Shown here: positions 51,060 to 60,036 of the stretch, piece after piece
Layout: the number at the start of each line of letters is the position of its first letter
Numbering within the stretch: position 1 is the stretch's first letter
Source: Arcicella aurantiaca
Lineage (GTDB): Bacteria; Bacteroidota; Bacteroidia; Cytophagales; Spirosomataceae
Direction: 5' to 3'
Assembly (NCBI RefSeq): GCF_003148625.1
Contig: NZ_QGGO01000004.1
Location: 1 to 61,489 of the forward strand
Length of the DNA stretch: 61,489 nt
The notes under the pieces: model-generated
Told to the model about the DNA's origin: nothing
Databases searched by the model: none
What the model saw: only the letters and a program-made list of their open reading frames with translations
Program-made: the position numbers and the translations under genes

Positions 51060-51743
51060 ATGAAGAAAACAATTATTGCTCTTGATGGTCATTCGAGTTG
51101 TGGCAAAAGCACCACCGCAAAGCAAGTAGCTAAAAAATTAGGATACGCTTTTATTGATACAGGAGCAATGTATAGAGCGGTAAGCTTATATTTTCACGAA
51201 AATCACATCACACTTACCAATCCTAAAGAAGTTGAAAAAGCACTTTCGGAAGTCCATATAACTTTCCATTTTAACGAACATCGTGGGGCGAGTGACGTTT
51301 ATTTGAATGGATTGAATGTTGAAGAAGAAATCAGGAAAATGTACATTTCTCAAATGGTTTCAGAAGTGAGTGCAATTACAGTTGTAAGAAAAGCAATGGT
51401 GGCTCAACAACAAAAAATGGCAAAACATCGTGGCGTTGTAATGGACGGAAGAGATATTGGCACAAAGGTTTTTCCAGATGCAGAAGTAAAGGTTTTTATG
51501 ACTGCCGACCCAACAATTCGTGCAGGGCGTCGTCAGCAAGAGTTGCTCTCAAAAGGCGAAATGGTTGATTTAGATGTCATCATAGAAAATCTGAAGAAAA
51601 GAGATATTATTGACTCAACAAGAGAAGAAGGACCTCTAAGCCAAGCTAATGATGCCGTTTTAATGGATACATCATTTATGACAATCGACGAGCAAGTCGA
51701 TTTTGTAATTCAATTGCATGATTCTGTTTTGGCTCGGTTGTAG
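51060..51743 (+). CDS. cmk: (d)CMP kinase (cytidylate kinase)
   Basis: 227 residues from the ATG at 51060. Transfers phosphate from ATP to CMP/dCMP. P-loop ALDGHSSCGKST at residues 6–17, FIDTGAMYRAVS for nucleotide binding, VVMDGRDIGTKVFPDA and the lid region RAGRRQQEL. A TTG seven codons upstream keeps the frame but lies in the promoter box. Full length and all motifs intact. Confidence 0.95.
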   Translation: MKKTIIALDGHSSCGKSTTAKQVAKKLGYAFIDTGAMYRAVSLYFHENHITLTNPKEVEKALSEVHITFHFNEHRGASDVYLNGLNVEEEIRKMYISQMVSEVSAITVVRKAMVAQQQKMAKHRGVVMDGRDIGTKVFPDAEVKVFMTADPTIRAGRRQQELLSKGEMVDLDVIIENLKKRDIIDSTREEGPLSQANDAVLMDTSFMTIDEQVDFVIQLHDSVLARL

Positions 51744-51791
51744 AATAATACCCCCAAAGTCATCACCTAATAAAAATTTAAACATTGTTCT

Positions 51792-52715
51792 ATGAAAGAA
51801 AGTATCAGTAGAGATATTTTATGGAAAGGAATTATTGAAGATTTATTCGAAGATTTCCTAATATATTTCTATCCTAACGATTTCCACCTTTTTGATTTTT
51901 CGAAAGGTTTTATTTTCTTGGATAAAGAACTGGAACAGATTAGTATCCCATCTCCAAGTAAAAATCGAATTGCAGATAAGTTGGTGAAAGTATTTACCAA
52001 CGAAGGAAAAGAAAAATGGATTCTAATTCATATTGAAGTTCAGGGCTATGAAGACAAACATTTCTCTGAAAGAATGTTCACTTACTATTACAGAATTTTT
52101 GATAAATACAAACAACGAATTGGAGCATTAGCGTTATTTACCGATGATATTCCCAATTTCAGACCTAATAATTTCGAAAATTCATTTTTAGAGACGGATA
52201 TTCGTTTTTCATATAAAACATTTAAACTTTCAGACCATCAACCTAACGATTTTCAAATGAGTGAAAACCCTTTTGCTATCGTAATGGAAACAGCGTGGTA
52301 TGGTTTGAAAAAGAATAAATTGACAGATGAAAATCTATTTTCACTCAAACTTGATTTAGCGAGAAGACTCAACAAAAAGGGATTTCACAAGGATACTTTT
52401 GGAAAACTCTGTTCTTTCATCAAAACGTATGTGACATTTGAAAATTCCGAATTATTACCTAAATTGGACTCAGAAATTGACTCCATTAATCAAACAGCAA
52501 GACCAATGGGTATAATAGAAGCAATACAGGAAGAAAGAATTCGACAAGCAACTGAAAGAGTTACTAAAAAAGTAACAAAAGAAGTAACTCAGAAAGTAAT
52601 GAATGAGTTTATGCAAGAAAGTTGTCAGAAACTTTTTAATAAAGGTTTTTCGGCAGAATCTATTGCAGAAATGTTGGACTATCCAATTGATACAGTTAAG
52701 AAATTCATTTCATAA
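51792..52715 (+). CDS. Rpn family / PD-(D/E)XK nuclease family transposase-like protein
   Basis: 307 residues. The N-terminal half is the PD-(D/E)XK-type fold of the Rpn/PDDEXK_2 family: ADKLVKVF, WILIHIEVQGYEDKHFSERM (ExQ active-site pattern) and YYYRIFDKYKQRIGALALFTD. The C-terminal third is a helical tail with a repetitive RVTKKVTKEVTQKV stretch (12-bp tandem repeat near 52558–52600) and a final FSAESIAEMLDYPIDTVKKF helix-turn-helix-like end. Rpn proteins are nucleases tied to recombination; internal starts making inhibitory short forms are known in the family, and several in-frame ATGs are present here. 48 bp after cmk. Confidence 0.82.
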   Translation: MKESISRDILWKGIIEDLFEDFLIYFYPNDFHLFDFSKGFIFLDKELEQISIPSPSKNRIADKLVKVFTNEGKEKWILIHIEVQGYEDKHFSERMFTYYYRIFDKYKQRIGALALFTDDIPNFRPNNFENSFLETDIRFSYKTFKLSDHQPNDFQMSENPFAIVMETAWYGLKKNKLTDENLFSLKLDLARRLNKKGFHKDTFGKLCSFIKTYVTFENSELLPKLDSEIDSINQTARPMGIIEAIQEERIRQATERVTKKVTKEVTQKVMNEFMQESCQKLFNKGFSAESIAEMLDYPIDTVKKFIS

Positions 52716-52731
52716 AAAAATATTCAACATT

Positions 52732-52758
52732 AAAAGCCCAACCATAAATTGGGCTTTT
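52732..52758 (+). terminator. Rho-independent terminator of the cmk–rpn unit
   Basis: 10-bp arms AAAAGCCCAA (52732–52741) and TTGGGCTTTT (52749–52758), loop of 7, followed by TG; T-run within the arm. Confidence 0.85.
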
Positions 52759-52778
52759 TGCATTTAATTTAATCTTTA

Positions 52779-53840
52779 ATGAACGACGTTCAAATTAATT
52801 CATCAGCAAAATTTATCATTATCGGACAAGGACTTGCGGGGTCTATTTTGGCATATTTTCTTTTACAGGAAGGACAAGAAGTTCAAATTATTGATACACC
52901 AGAATTTCCTTCTTCTTCAAAAGTTGCGGCTGGACTTTATAATCCTGTAACGGGTAGAAAATTAGTAAAAACATGGTTAGCTGATAAATTATTCCCTTTT
53001 TTAGAATATTTCTACGCTCAATTAGAAAAAGAATTAAACGCTAAATTCTTTCACCCACAAGCCATTTATAGACCTTTCGTGAATGAGGATTCTCAAAAAT
53101 ATTTTAAAAGCGACCACGTTCCCGACGATTTTTCTGATTTTGGAACATTGACTTTCGATAATGTGAAGTATCAAAACATTGTCAATAGTCAATTGGGCGG
53201 TGTTACTACCAAACATTCGGGTTGGGTAGATTTAAAAGTTATGTTGTCGGCTTTTAGAAGCTATTTTTTAGAAAAAGGAATTTTGAAAGAGGAAAATTTT
53301 TCGCTAAAAAACGAGTACGAAAATCAAAAAGTCATATTTTGTGAAGGTTTTGAGGGACGCAATAATCCACACTTTAACTACCTTCCATTCAATCCCGTAA
53401 AAGGTGAAATTTTAGATATTGAAATTGAAAATATCGAACTAAAAGAAATCATTAATCAAGGTGCATTTGTCGTTCCATTGGGTGAAAATAAATTTAGACT
53501 TGGTGCAACATACAGTTGGCATGATTTAGATTTTACGCCCACCGAACAAGGCAAAAACGATTTGATAGAAAAATATCAAAAACTAATGAAGCCTTCTATG
53601 CGTATATTAGCCCATAATGCAGGTGTACGCCCTGCCACCAAAGACCGCCGACCTTTAATTGGTTTACATCCAGAGATTAAAAATATTGGTATTTTTAATG
53701 GATTGGGGTCAAAAGGGGTATCTCTTGCACCATATTTTGCCAAACAATTTGTCGATTTTTTAGTCTATCAAAAAGAACTTCAGTCCGAAGTCAATATAAA
53801 TCGTTTTGCTTCGTTATATTTAGGCGTTGATAAGGTTTAA
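52779..53840 (+). CDS. FAD-dependent oxidoreductase (DAO family)
   Basis: 353 residues. N-terminal Rossmann FAD motif FIIIGQGLAGSILAYFLLQEG (split, about 12–32), VAAGLYNPVTGRKL, a middle substrate domain, and the C-terminal FAD motif NAGVRPATKDRRPLIG then GLGSKGVSLAPYFA. Similar to D-amino-acid-oxidase/glycine-oxidase-like proteins. Substrate unknown. Alone between a terminator and the next secreted-protein gene. Confidence 0.88.
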   Translation: MNDVQINSSAKFIIIGQGLAGSILAYFLLQEGQEVQIIDTPEFPSSSKVAAGLYNPVTGRKLVKTWLADKLFPFLEYFYAQLEKELNAKFFHPQAIYRPFVNEDSQKYFKSDHVPDDFSDFGTLTFDNVKYQNIVNSQLGGVTTKHSGWVDLKVMLSAFRSYFLEKGILKEENFSLKNEYENQKVIFCEGFEGRNNPHFNYLPFNPVKGEILDIEIENIELKEIINQGAFVVPLGENKFRLGATYSWHDLDFTPTEQGKNDLIEKYQKLMKPSMRILAHNAGVRPATKDRRPLIGLHPEIKNIGIFNGLGSKGVSLAPYFAKQFVDFLVYQKELQSEVNINRFASLYLGVDKV

Positions 53841-53938
53841 TTTTTAAAAGCATCCATTCTGAAAATTATTACGTAATGTTAAAACTTAGAAAATAATCAA
53901 ACCTATCTTCTGATACCTAATACCTGAATTATTTTGCA

Positions 53939-56900
53939 ATGAAAAAAAGTTTACTATTCATATCCTTGTTTTTGACGACCTTCTTTACTGAGGCTCAGAA
54001 TTATTTCCCTTCCCAAGAACCATTTGGAAAGAACAGGATTCAATTCCGACCTTTTAAATGGCAGGTTTTAACTTCACAAAACTTTGAAGTTTACTTTTAT
54101 GATGGCGGGCAACAAACGGCTACATTGGCTGCTCAATTAGCTGAAACAGATTTTGACCGTATCACAGAAGTTTTGGGATACTCGCCTTTTAGTCGTACCA
54201 AAATATTTATTTACACTTCTACACAAGACCTCAACCAAAGCAATGTTGGCTTGAATTTATCAAGTGAAAGAGAAATCAAAGAAGAAAATTTGGCTAAATC
54301 ACGCATTGAAATTGCTTATGCGGGCAATTCTGTTTCGTTCAGAAAAGATTTAGTTCGTGAAATTTCTCATGTCTTCGTTCATGATATGCTTTATGGTGGG
54401 AGTATCAAAGAATCCTTGCAAAATTCTTTACTTTTAAGTGTCCCTGACTGGTTTATGAATGGAATAACAGCCTATATTTCAGAAGGTTGGAGTACAGAAA
54501 TGGATTCTTATCTGAGAGACGTTATCCTGACCAAAAACCTCAAACGCCCAAGCCAAACCAATGGGAAAGAATCGGTTTTAGTTGGACAAGCCATTTGGAA
54601 TTTTGTAGCTGAAAAATATGGAAAAGATAATATTGCGAATATTCTAAATCTTACCAGAATTATCCGAAATGAACAAACCTCAATTTCAAGTACAATCGGA
54701 ATGCCATTTAGCAAATTTTTGAAAGAATGGCGTGAATATTATGCTGCAATGGCAGAAACTACTGCTTCAAAATACACTTCTATCAACTATGATTTTAAGG
54801 TTAAAGAATCAAAATTTAATAATCCTGAAAGAATCAACAAATTCAAAATAAGTCCAGATGGTGCGTTTTTGGCATATTCAAAAAATGAATTAGGTCGTGC
54901 CAGTGTAGAAATCATGGATTTGAAAACCAAAAACAACGTTACTTTATTCACTTCGGGCTACAAAACACTTCACCAATCAATTGATTATAATACGCCACTT
55001 TTATCATGGACAAAAGGCGGAAGTTTAGCGGTTGTTTATGAAAGTCAGGGAAATGTAATTTTGAATGTTTATAATGATATTACCGAAAAGGATTTAACAG
55101 GAAAATTTGCAACGAAAAAGGTTTTCAAAAATTTCGACCAAGTTCAAGATTTTGATATTTCAGACAATGGTACTACGCTCATTTTGAGTGCTATCAGTAA
55201 AGGTCAAAATGATTTATTTCTTTATGATATTGCCAGAGGAAAAGAACAACAATTGACTAACGATATTTATGATGATTTAAGTCCTCGATTTGTAGGTTCG
55301 GCAGGCAAATTCATGTTTACGTCAAATCGTTTAAAAGATTCTTTAGAAATTGATAAAGGTTCTTATAAAACCTTAAACAATAAATTCAACTTGTTTCTTC
55401 ACGAAGGGAAAGTTAAACCTGATGTCGTAAAACGATTAGTTGACTCTTTCGGGAATATCACAAACCCAATTGTTGCTGACGGAAATTCAGTCTATTTTTT
55501 GAGTGATGAAAAAGGAATCCGTAACGTTTATAGACTAAATGCAGGTGATTCGACGGCAGTACAAATGACGGATTCTAAAACGGACATTGACGATTTTGAT
55601 TATTCTCCCATCTCAAAAGGATTGGTTTTTAAAGCATTAGAGCCAAATGCCGAATTTATTGCTTTTAAAGCAAACGCAAATTTCAGCCCTAAAAACGATT
55701 TGATTTATACAGGAAGAAATATCAAATTATTTGGACTTTCTAATAACATTACACCTGTTAATGATAAAACAAAAACTGAAAATGCAACGAATAAAATTGT
55801 TGCTGCCGAAGTAATAACACCCGTAAAATCTAAAATAATTTTAGAATCTGGAGAAATAGACACAGACAATTATCAGTTTGATTCAGGTACGTTCTCGAAG
55901 AAAAGCGAAAGCTCAATTAGTGGTTCTTCTAAAAATGATAAAAAGAATAAGGTTGAGAAAATCATTGCTTCTAAACAAAATCGTAAAGAAAATATTAAGC
56001 TCCGAGGTCCCATTGACTACAACAATCCTTTCGTTGTCAATAACACTGACCTTGATTTTATGATTGACCCACTTCCACAACGTGGTTTTGGCTTGAAAGG
56101 AACAATCAACATGAATGATTTGCTCGAAAATCATCATTTGCAAGGAGGTATTTTTATTACACCCAACTTAAAAAACTCTGATTTGTGGGGGCAATATTCG
56201 TATTTAGCTAACAGAATTGATTATAGTATTCGTTATGACCGCCGCACCATTGCTGAAGAAGATGAGCAAAGTTTTAAGAAATATAGATTCAATAAAGTTA
56301 CCCTTTCGGCTTCGTATCCAATCAATACAAATACCCGAATAACGATTTCGCCCTCTTATACAACCAACCGCTTTTTAGATTTGGTAAATCTCCCTGCTCC
56401 AGACGGCTTTGCAGATTATGCAGGCGGAAGAGCCGAATTTGTGTATGACAATACGATTAGTCATGGCATAAATCAATTGGAAGGTACTCGTTTCCGCCTT
56501 CGTTTCGACCATTACACAGGTTTGACCAATAGCCAAGATGGCTTCAATCGCTTCTATGCAGACCTTCGTCATTATGTTCGTTTTGGCAGAGGGGTTATTT
56601 TAGCTGGTCGTGTTTCGGGTGGACATTCTTTCGGAAATGCCCCAAAACAAACTGTTATGGGCGGAATGGATAATTGGTTAGAATGTCAATACGAAAACAG
56701 AACCGACGTTAATAATCCATTTAGTAGCTCAAGAATTGACAATAAAGATGTTTTCTTTTTAGATTATTCAACACCATTAAGAGGCTTTAATGTCAATAAA
56801 TTATCAGGAACGAGCCATTTAGCGATGAATATTGAACTAAGATTTCCGATTGCAAAATATCTTTACAACGGACCAATCTATAATAATTTCTTCAAAAATT

Positions 56901-57175
56901 TACAGATAAATACCTTTACAGATATTGGAACTGCTTGGACGGGCGTTGGCCCATTTGCACGTAAAAATGGATTCAATACCAGTGTAATTGGAGGAGGAAC
57001 GTTACCTTTTCAAGCAACGGTTACAGATTTCAGAAACCCATTCTTGATTGGTTATGGCGTTGGTGCAAGAACCACATTGTTGGGTTATTTCATCAAATAT
57101 GACATTGGTTGGGGTTGGGAAAACAAAGAAGTTAAAGCTCCAATTTCTTATATTACTTTGGGTTACGATTTTTAG
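53939..57175 (+). CDS. Very large exported propeller/beta-barrel protein with inactive peptidase-MA-like domain
   Basis: 1,078 residues with signal peptide MKKSLLFISLFLTTFFTEAQ. The N-terminal 250 residues resemble peptidase MA-like domains, but the expected HExxH is replaced by REISHVFVHD near residue 142, so catalysis is doubtful. Residues about 285–560 contain TolB/WD40-like repeats (INKFKISPDGAFLAYSKNE; DFDISDNGTTLILSAIS; LSPRFVGSAGKFMFTSNR). A Lys/Ser/Asn-rich linker (about 610–690) leads to a C-terminal outer-membrane barrel ending SYITLGYDF. This three-part architecture recurs in Bacteroidota, function unknown. Confidence 0.8.
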   Translation: MKKSLLFISLFLTTFFTEAQNYFPSQEPFGKNRIQFRPFKWQVLTSQNFEVYFYDGGQQTATLAAQLAETDFDRITEVLGYSPFSRTKIFIYTSTQDLNQSNVGLNLSSEREIKEENLAKSRIEIAYAGNSVSFRKDLVREISHVFVHDMLYGGSIKESLQNSLLLSVPDWFMNGITAYISEGWSTEMDSYLRDVILTKNLKRPSQTNGKESVLVGQAIWNFVAEKYGKDNIANILNLTRIIRNEQTSISSTIGMPFSKFLKEWREYYAAMAETTASKYTSINYDFKVKESKFNNPERINKFKISPDGAFLAYSKNELGRASVEIMDLKTKNNVTLFTSGYKTLHQSIDYNTPLLSWTKGGSLAVVYESQGNVILNVYNDITEKDLTGKFATKKVFKNFDQVQDFDISDNGTTLILSAISKGQNDLFLYDIARGKEQQLTNDIYDDLSPRFVGSAGKFMFTSNRLKDSLEIDKGSYKTLNNKFNLFLHEGKVKPDVVKRLVDSFGNITNPIVADGNSVYFLSDEKGIRNVYRLNAGDSTAVQMTDSKTDIDDFDYSPISKGLVFKALEPNAEFIAFKANANFSPKNDLIYTGRNIKLFGLSNNITPVNDKTKTENATNKIVAAEVITPVKSKIILESGEIDTDNYQFDSGTFSKKSESSISGSSKNDKKNKVEKIIASKQNRKENIKLRGPIDYNNPFVVNNTDLDFMIDPLPQRGFGLKGTINMNDLLENHHLQGGIFITPNLKNSDLWGQYSYLANRIDYSIRYDRRTIAEEDEQSFKKYRFNKVTLSASYPINTNTRITISPSYTTNRFLDLVNLPAPDGFADYAGGRAEFVYDNTISHGINQLEGTRFRLRFDHYTGLTNSQDGFNRFYADLRHYVRFGRGVILAGRVSGGHSFGNAPKQTVMGGMDNWLECQYENRTDVNNPFSSSRIDNKDVFFLDYSTPLRGFNVNKLSGTSHLAMNIELRFPIAKYLYNGPIYNNFFKNLQINTFTDIGTAWTGVGPFARKNGFNTSVIGGGTLPFQATVTDFRNPFLIGYGVGARTTLLGYFIKYDIGWGWENKEVKAPISYITLGYDF

Positions 57176-57491
57176 TAACACAGACTTTAGTACACTGTTT
57201 AATAAGTTTTCTGAATAATTTTTATCCTAAAATGTTTGATTAGGGGACTTCCCGAAAGTTATTTCTACTTTCGGGAAGTTGAAATAACTTATTAAACAGT
57301 GTATTAAGTCTGTATTATTAATGATAGGAAATGAATTATTGTAGAACATCGTTTCGAAAATAATCCATTTCCTATTTTTATTTACTCCATTTTCAATATA
57401 TAGATTTTCCCTTCCCGCTCAACAGGATAAAGGTTCGCATTCAGTCAATTACCTTCGTTTATACCATTTTATCATATTCAAAAACAACTCT
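57176..57491. other. 316-bp spacer with repeat element copy 2
   Basis: Contains the nested repeat at 57183–57312; the rest shows no clear promoter box. Confidence 0.5.
57183..57312. repeat. Nested inverted-repeat element, copy 2
   Basis: Outer ends AGACTTTAGTACACTG and CAGTGTATTAAGTCT, continuing as TTTAATAAGTT / AACTTATTAAA, are inverted with few mismatches (about 26 bp). A conserved TCTGAATAATTTTTATCC segment and one GACTTCCCGAAAGT…ACTTTCGGGAAGT hairpin lie inside. Same order of parts as at 24897–25068, but shorter by one hairpin. Confidence 0.8.
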
Positions 57492-59138
57492 ATGAAACTA
57501 TTTTATACCCTTTTTATCTTGGCATTCTTCTGTATTTTAAAAACAAATGCACAAAGCCAAGTATCAACTAACTTACCCATTATCAAGGTAAATACAAACG
57601 GAAATGTAATATACGATGAACCTAAAATTTTGGCAGATTTAGAGATAATTAACAATGGTTCAAGCACCAATAATTCAACGGACAAACCTAATATTTATGC
57701 AGGGAAAGTAGGCATTGAGTATCGAGGTTCAACGTCTCAAGACCTTTTTCCGAAGAAACCTTTTGGCTTGGAACTTTGGGTTGATTCTACTCAAAAAAGC
57801 AGGAAAGTAGCTTTATTAGGAATGCCCGAAGAATCTGACTGGGTACTGAATGCAACCTACAATGATAAAACCCTCATGCGAGACGTACTTTCTTATGACT
57901 TAGCCAACCGCATGGGACGTTACGCCACTCGGACTCGCTATTGCGAATTGATGCTCAATAATCAATATCATGGTTTGTATATTTTAATGGAGAAAATAAA
58001 ACGAGACAAAAATCGAGTTGATGTTTCTTCTTTAAAAACAACTGACAATTCTGGTGACGATGTTACAGGTGGATATATCCTAAAAATAGATAAAACAGAA
58101 GGTTCGATATCAAGAAGTTGGCGAACAAATGTGACTAATGGCTTACAAAAATTCACTATTCCTATACAAATTGAATATCCTAAAATGGCAGATATTACCG
58201 ATGCTCAATTTAACTATATCAAAGATTATGTTACCGAATTTGAAACGTCTCTTTTGAGTACAGATTTCAAAAACTCAAAAGCAAAATGGCGTGATTTAAT
58301 TGATTTAGATTCATTTATCGACTATTTCTTGATTACAGAATTTACAAAAAACGTAGATGGTTATCGACTCAGCACATACTTTTATAAGGACAAAAATAGT
58401 AAAGGAGGTAAATTGAAAATGGGTCCCGCTTGGGACTACAACTTGGCTTTTGGTAATGCTTATTACCATGAAGGATACCTTACTTCGGGTTGGCAATACA
58501 AGGTCAATGACTTAGCCATTTTGGCAAAAGATGTCAATTTCCTTTCACCAAATTGGTGGGAACAATTCGCCCAAGATTCTACTTTCAAATACAGGGTTGC
58601 GAATAGATGGGGAGTTCTCAGAAATAAAGTATTGAGTACCGAAAGAATTAATAATTGGATAGATTCTACGGCTAAAGTTTTACAACCAGCAATGGAGCGA
58701 AATAATAACCGTTGGACAGGTGTTTTAGGTAAAAGTGTATGGCCAAATTATTATGTTGGAGCAACTTATCAAGATGAATTAAATTGGATGAAAGAGTGGA
58801 TTCGTCAGCGTAGTATTTGGTTGGACGGACAATTTAAAGCATGGGTTACGCCTTTGGCTAACGAAAATGAAATTTCAAGGGAATTTGCCTTAAAAGTTTT
58901 CCCAAATCCATACGAAAGCGAAACAACAATAGAATATATCGTTGCAAAAAAAGGAAAAGCTAAAATTAGTATTTACGATTTCATGGGCAGATTAATAAAT
59001 GTCGTAATTAATGAAGAAAAAAATGCCAATACTCATCAAATAAAAATCAATAACGAAGCCCTCCAATCTGGCACATATATCATTGATTATCAATTAGATG
59101 AAATCCCAGCTGGAAGGGTAAAAATGATTAAGAAATGA
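57492..59138 (+). CDS. CotH kinase family protein with T9SS type A sorting tail
   Basis: 548 residues. Signal peptide MKLFYTLFILAFFCILKTNAQ; CotH-like domain with IEYRGSTSQDLFPKKPFGLEL, MRDVLSYDLANRMGRYATRT, GLYILMEKIKRDKNRV, YILKIDKTEG and MGPAWDYNLAFGN. CotH proteins are atypical protein kinases. The last 80 residues (from ALKVFPNPYESETTIEY, ending GRVKMIKK) are a T9SS type A C-terminal domain, so the protein is secreted and surface attached by the T9SS, whose PorU2-like sortase gene is broken at 254–1348. Followed directly by a 7-bp repeat array. Confidence 0.92.
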   Translation: MKLFYTLFILAFFCILKTNAQSQVSTNLPIIKVNTNGNVIYDEPKILADLEIINNGSSTNNSTDKPNIYAGKVGIEYRGSTSQDLFPKKPFGLELWVDSTQKSRKVALLGMPEESDWVLNATYNDKTLMRDVLSYDLANRMGRYATRTRYCELMLNNQYHGLYILMEKIKRDKNRVDVSSLKTTDNSGDDVTGGYILKIDKTEGSISRSWRTNVTNGLQKFTIPIQIEYPKMADITDAQFNYIKDYVTEFETSLLSTDFKNSKAKWRDLIDLDSFIDYFLITEFTKNVDGYRLSTYFYKDKNSKGGKLKMGPAWDYNLAFGNAYYHEGYLTSGWQYKVNDLAILAKDVNFLSPNWWEQFAQDSTFKYRVANRWGVLRNKVLSTERINNWIDSTAKVLQPAMERNNNRWTGVLGKSVWPNYYVGATYQDELNWMKEWIRQRSIWLDGQFKAWVTPLANENEISREFALKVFPNPYESETTIEYIVAKKGKAKISIYDFMGRLINVVINEEKNANTHQIKINNEALQSGTYIIDYQLDEIPAGRVKMIKK

Positions 59139-59460
59139 GATATTAGGTATGAGGTCGTAGGTATGAGGTATTAGGTCGTAGGTATGACGTACAACCTCTT
59201 AAATTCATACCTACGGCCTCATACCTAAAACCTACGACCTCATACCTACGACCTCATACCTAAAACCTACGACCTAAAACCTAAAACCTACGACCTAAAA
59301 CCTAAAACCTACGACCTAAAACCTAAAACCTACGACCTAAAACCTCATACCTAAAACCTAAAACCTCATACCTAAAACCTCATACCTAAAACCTAAAACC
59401 TCATACCTAAAACCTAAAACCTCATACCTAAAACCTCATACCTAAAACCTAATCCCTAAT
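59139..59460. repeat. Heptanucleotide array, 46 units in perfect register, folding back on itself
   Basis: From the base after the CotH stop, 322 bp divide exactly into 46 heptamers. The left 7 units are GGTATGA, GGTCGTA or GGTATTA; three irregular units follow; the right 35 units (59209–59453) are ACCT followed by AAA, ACG or CAT, plus one final variant. The right units are the reverse complement of the left, so a large hairpin can form. No spacers and no ORF. Confidence 0.92.
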
Positions 59461-59467
59461 AAAAAAA

Positions 59468-59890
59468 TCACCCCTGAAACGCCGTCGTTACGTGAGAGCC
59501 ATCACAATAAGGTTTATTTTGCGATGCTCCACAGCGACAAAATGCCGTCGTTTGTGATTTTATAGATTCCTGCCCATCTTTATCTTTTACCTTCAAATTT
59601 CCATAAACTAATAAAGGTCCATTTTTCAAAACCTCCACAACCGTATTGATGCTCGTTTGGCTTTCTTGATTATCCTCCGCATTCATAAAATACGTCAATG
59701 CTGCCGATGGACAAGCCTTTACTTGGCTTACTATTTCTTCGGTTTTACCATGTTCAAGTGTTACCCAAGGGCGTTTGCGTGGGTCAAAAACTTGTGGAAG
59801 TCCACGAAAGCAAATAGCAGAGTGAATACATTTTGAAGGTTCCCAAACAACTGTAACCTCTCCGTTTGTGTATTTCTTTTTAATTTCCAT
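59468..59890 (-). CDS. Fer4_19 + CDGSH iron-sulfur protein
   Basis: 140 residues. N-terminal divergent 4Fe-4S-type domain (VVWEPSKCIHSAICFRGLPQVFDP split, Cys21/Cys27; KACPSAAL, Cys60) and a C-terminal CDGSH domain FCRCGASQNKPYCDGSH (Cys118, Cys120, Cys129, His133), the ligand set of a 2Fe-2S mitoNEET-type cluster. Found widely in bacteria as a small electron-transfer or redox-sensing protein; physiological partner unknown. It is flanked by two repeat arrays and is convergent with the CotH gene. Confidence 0.92.
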   Translation of the reverse strand: MEIKKKYTNGEVTVVWEPSKCIHSAICFRGLPQVFDPRKRPWVTLEHGKTEEIVSQVKACPSAALTYFMNAEDNQESQTSINTVVEVLKNGPLLVYGNLKVKDKDGQESIKSQTTAFCRCGASQNKPYCDGSHVTTAFQG

Positions 59891-60036
59891 ATCTAAGATT
59901 TTCAGTAAAATAAAATTGTAAAATGAATGATTTTTGACAGAAAATATAAATTAAATAATAACTATTCTCCATTCTCTATCCTCTATTCACTCATTTTCAC
60001 GACCTTTACATTGAATTTATACAAAATAATTGAAAA

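Noticed and set aside
59139-59460. CRISPR array
   Set aside because: Unit is 7 bp with no spacers and no cas genes; a simple-sequence array.
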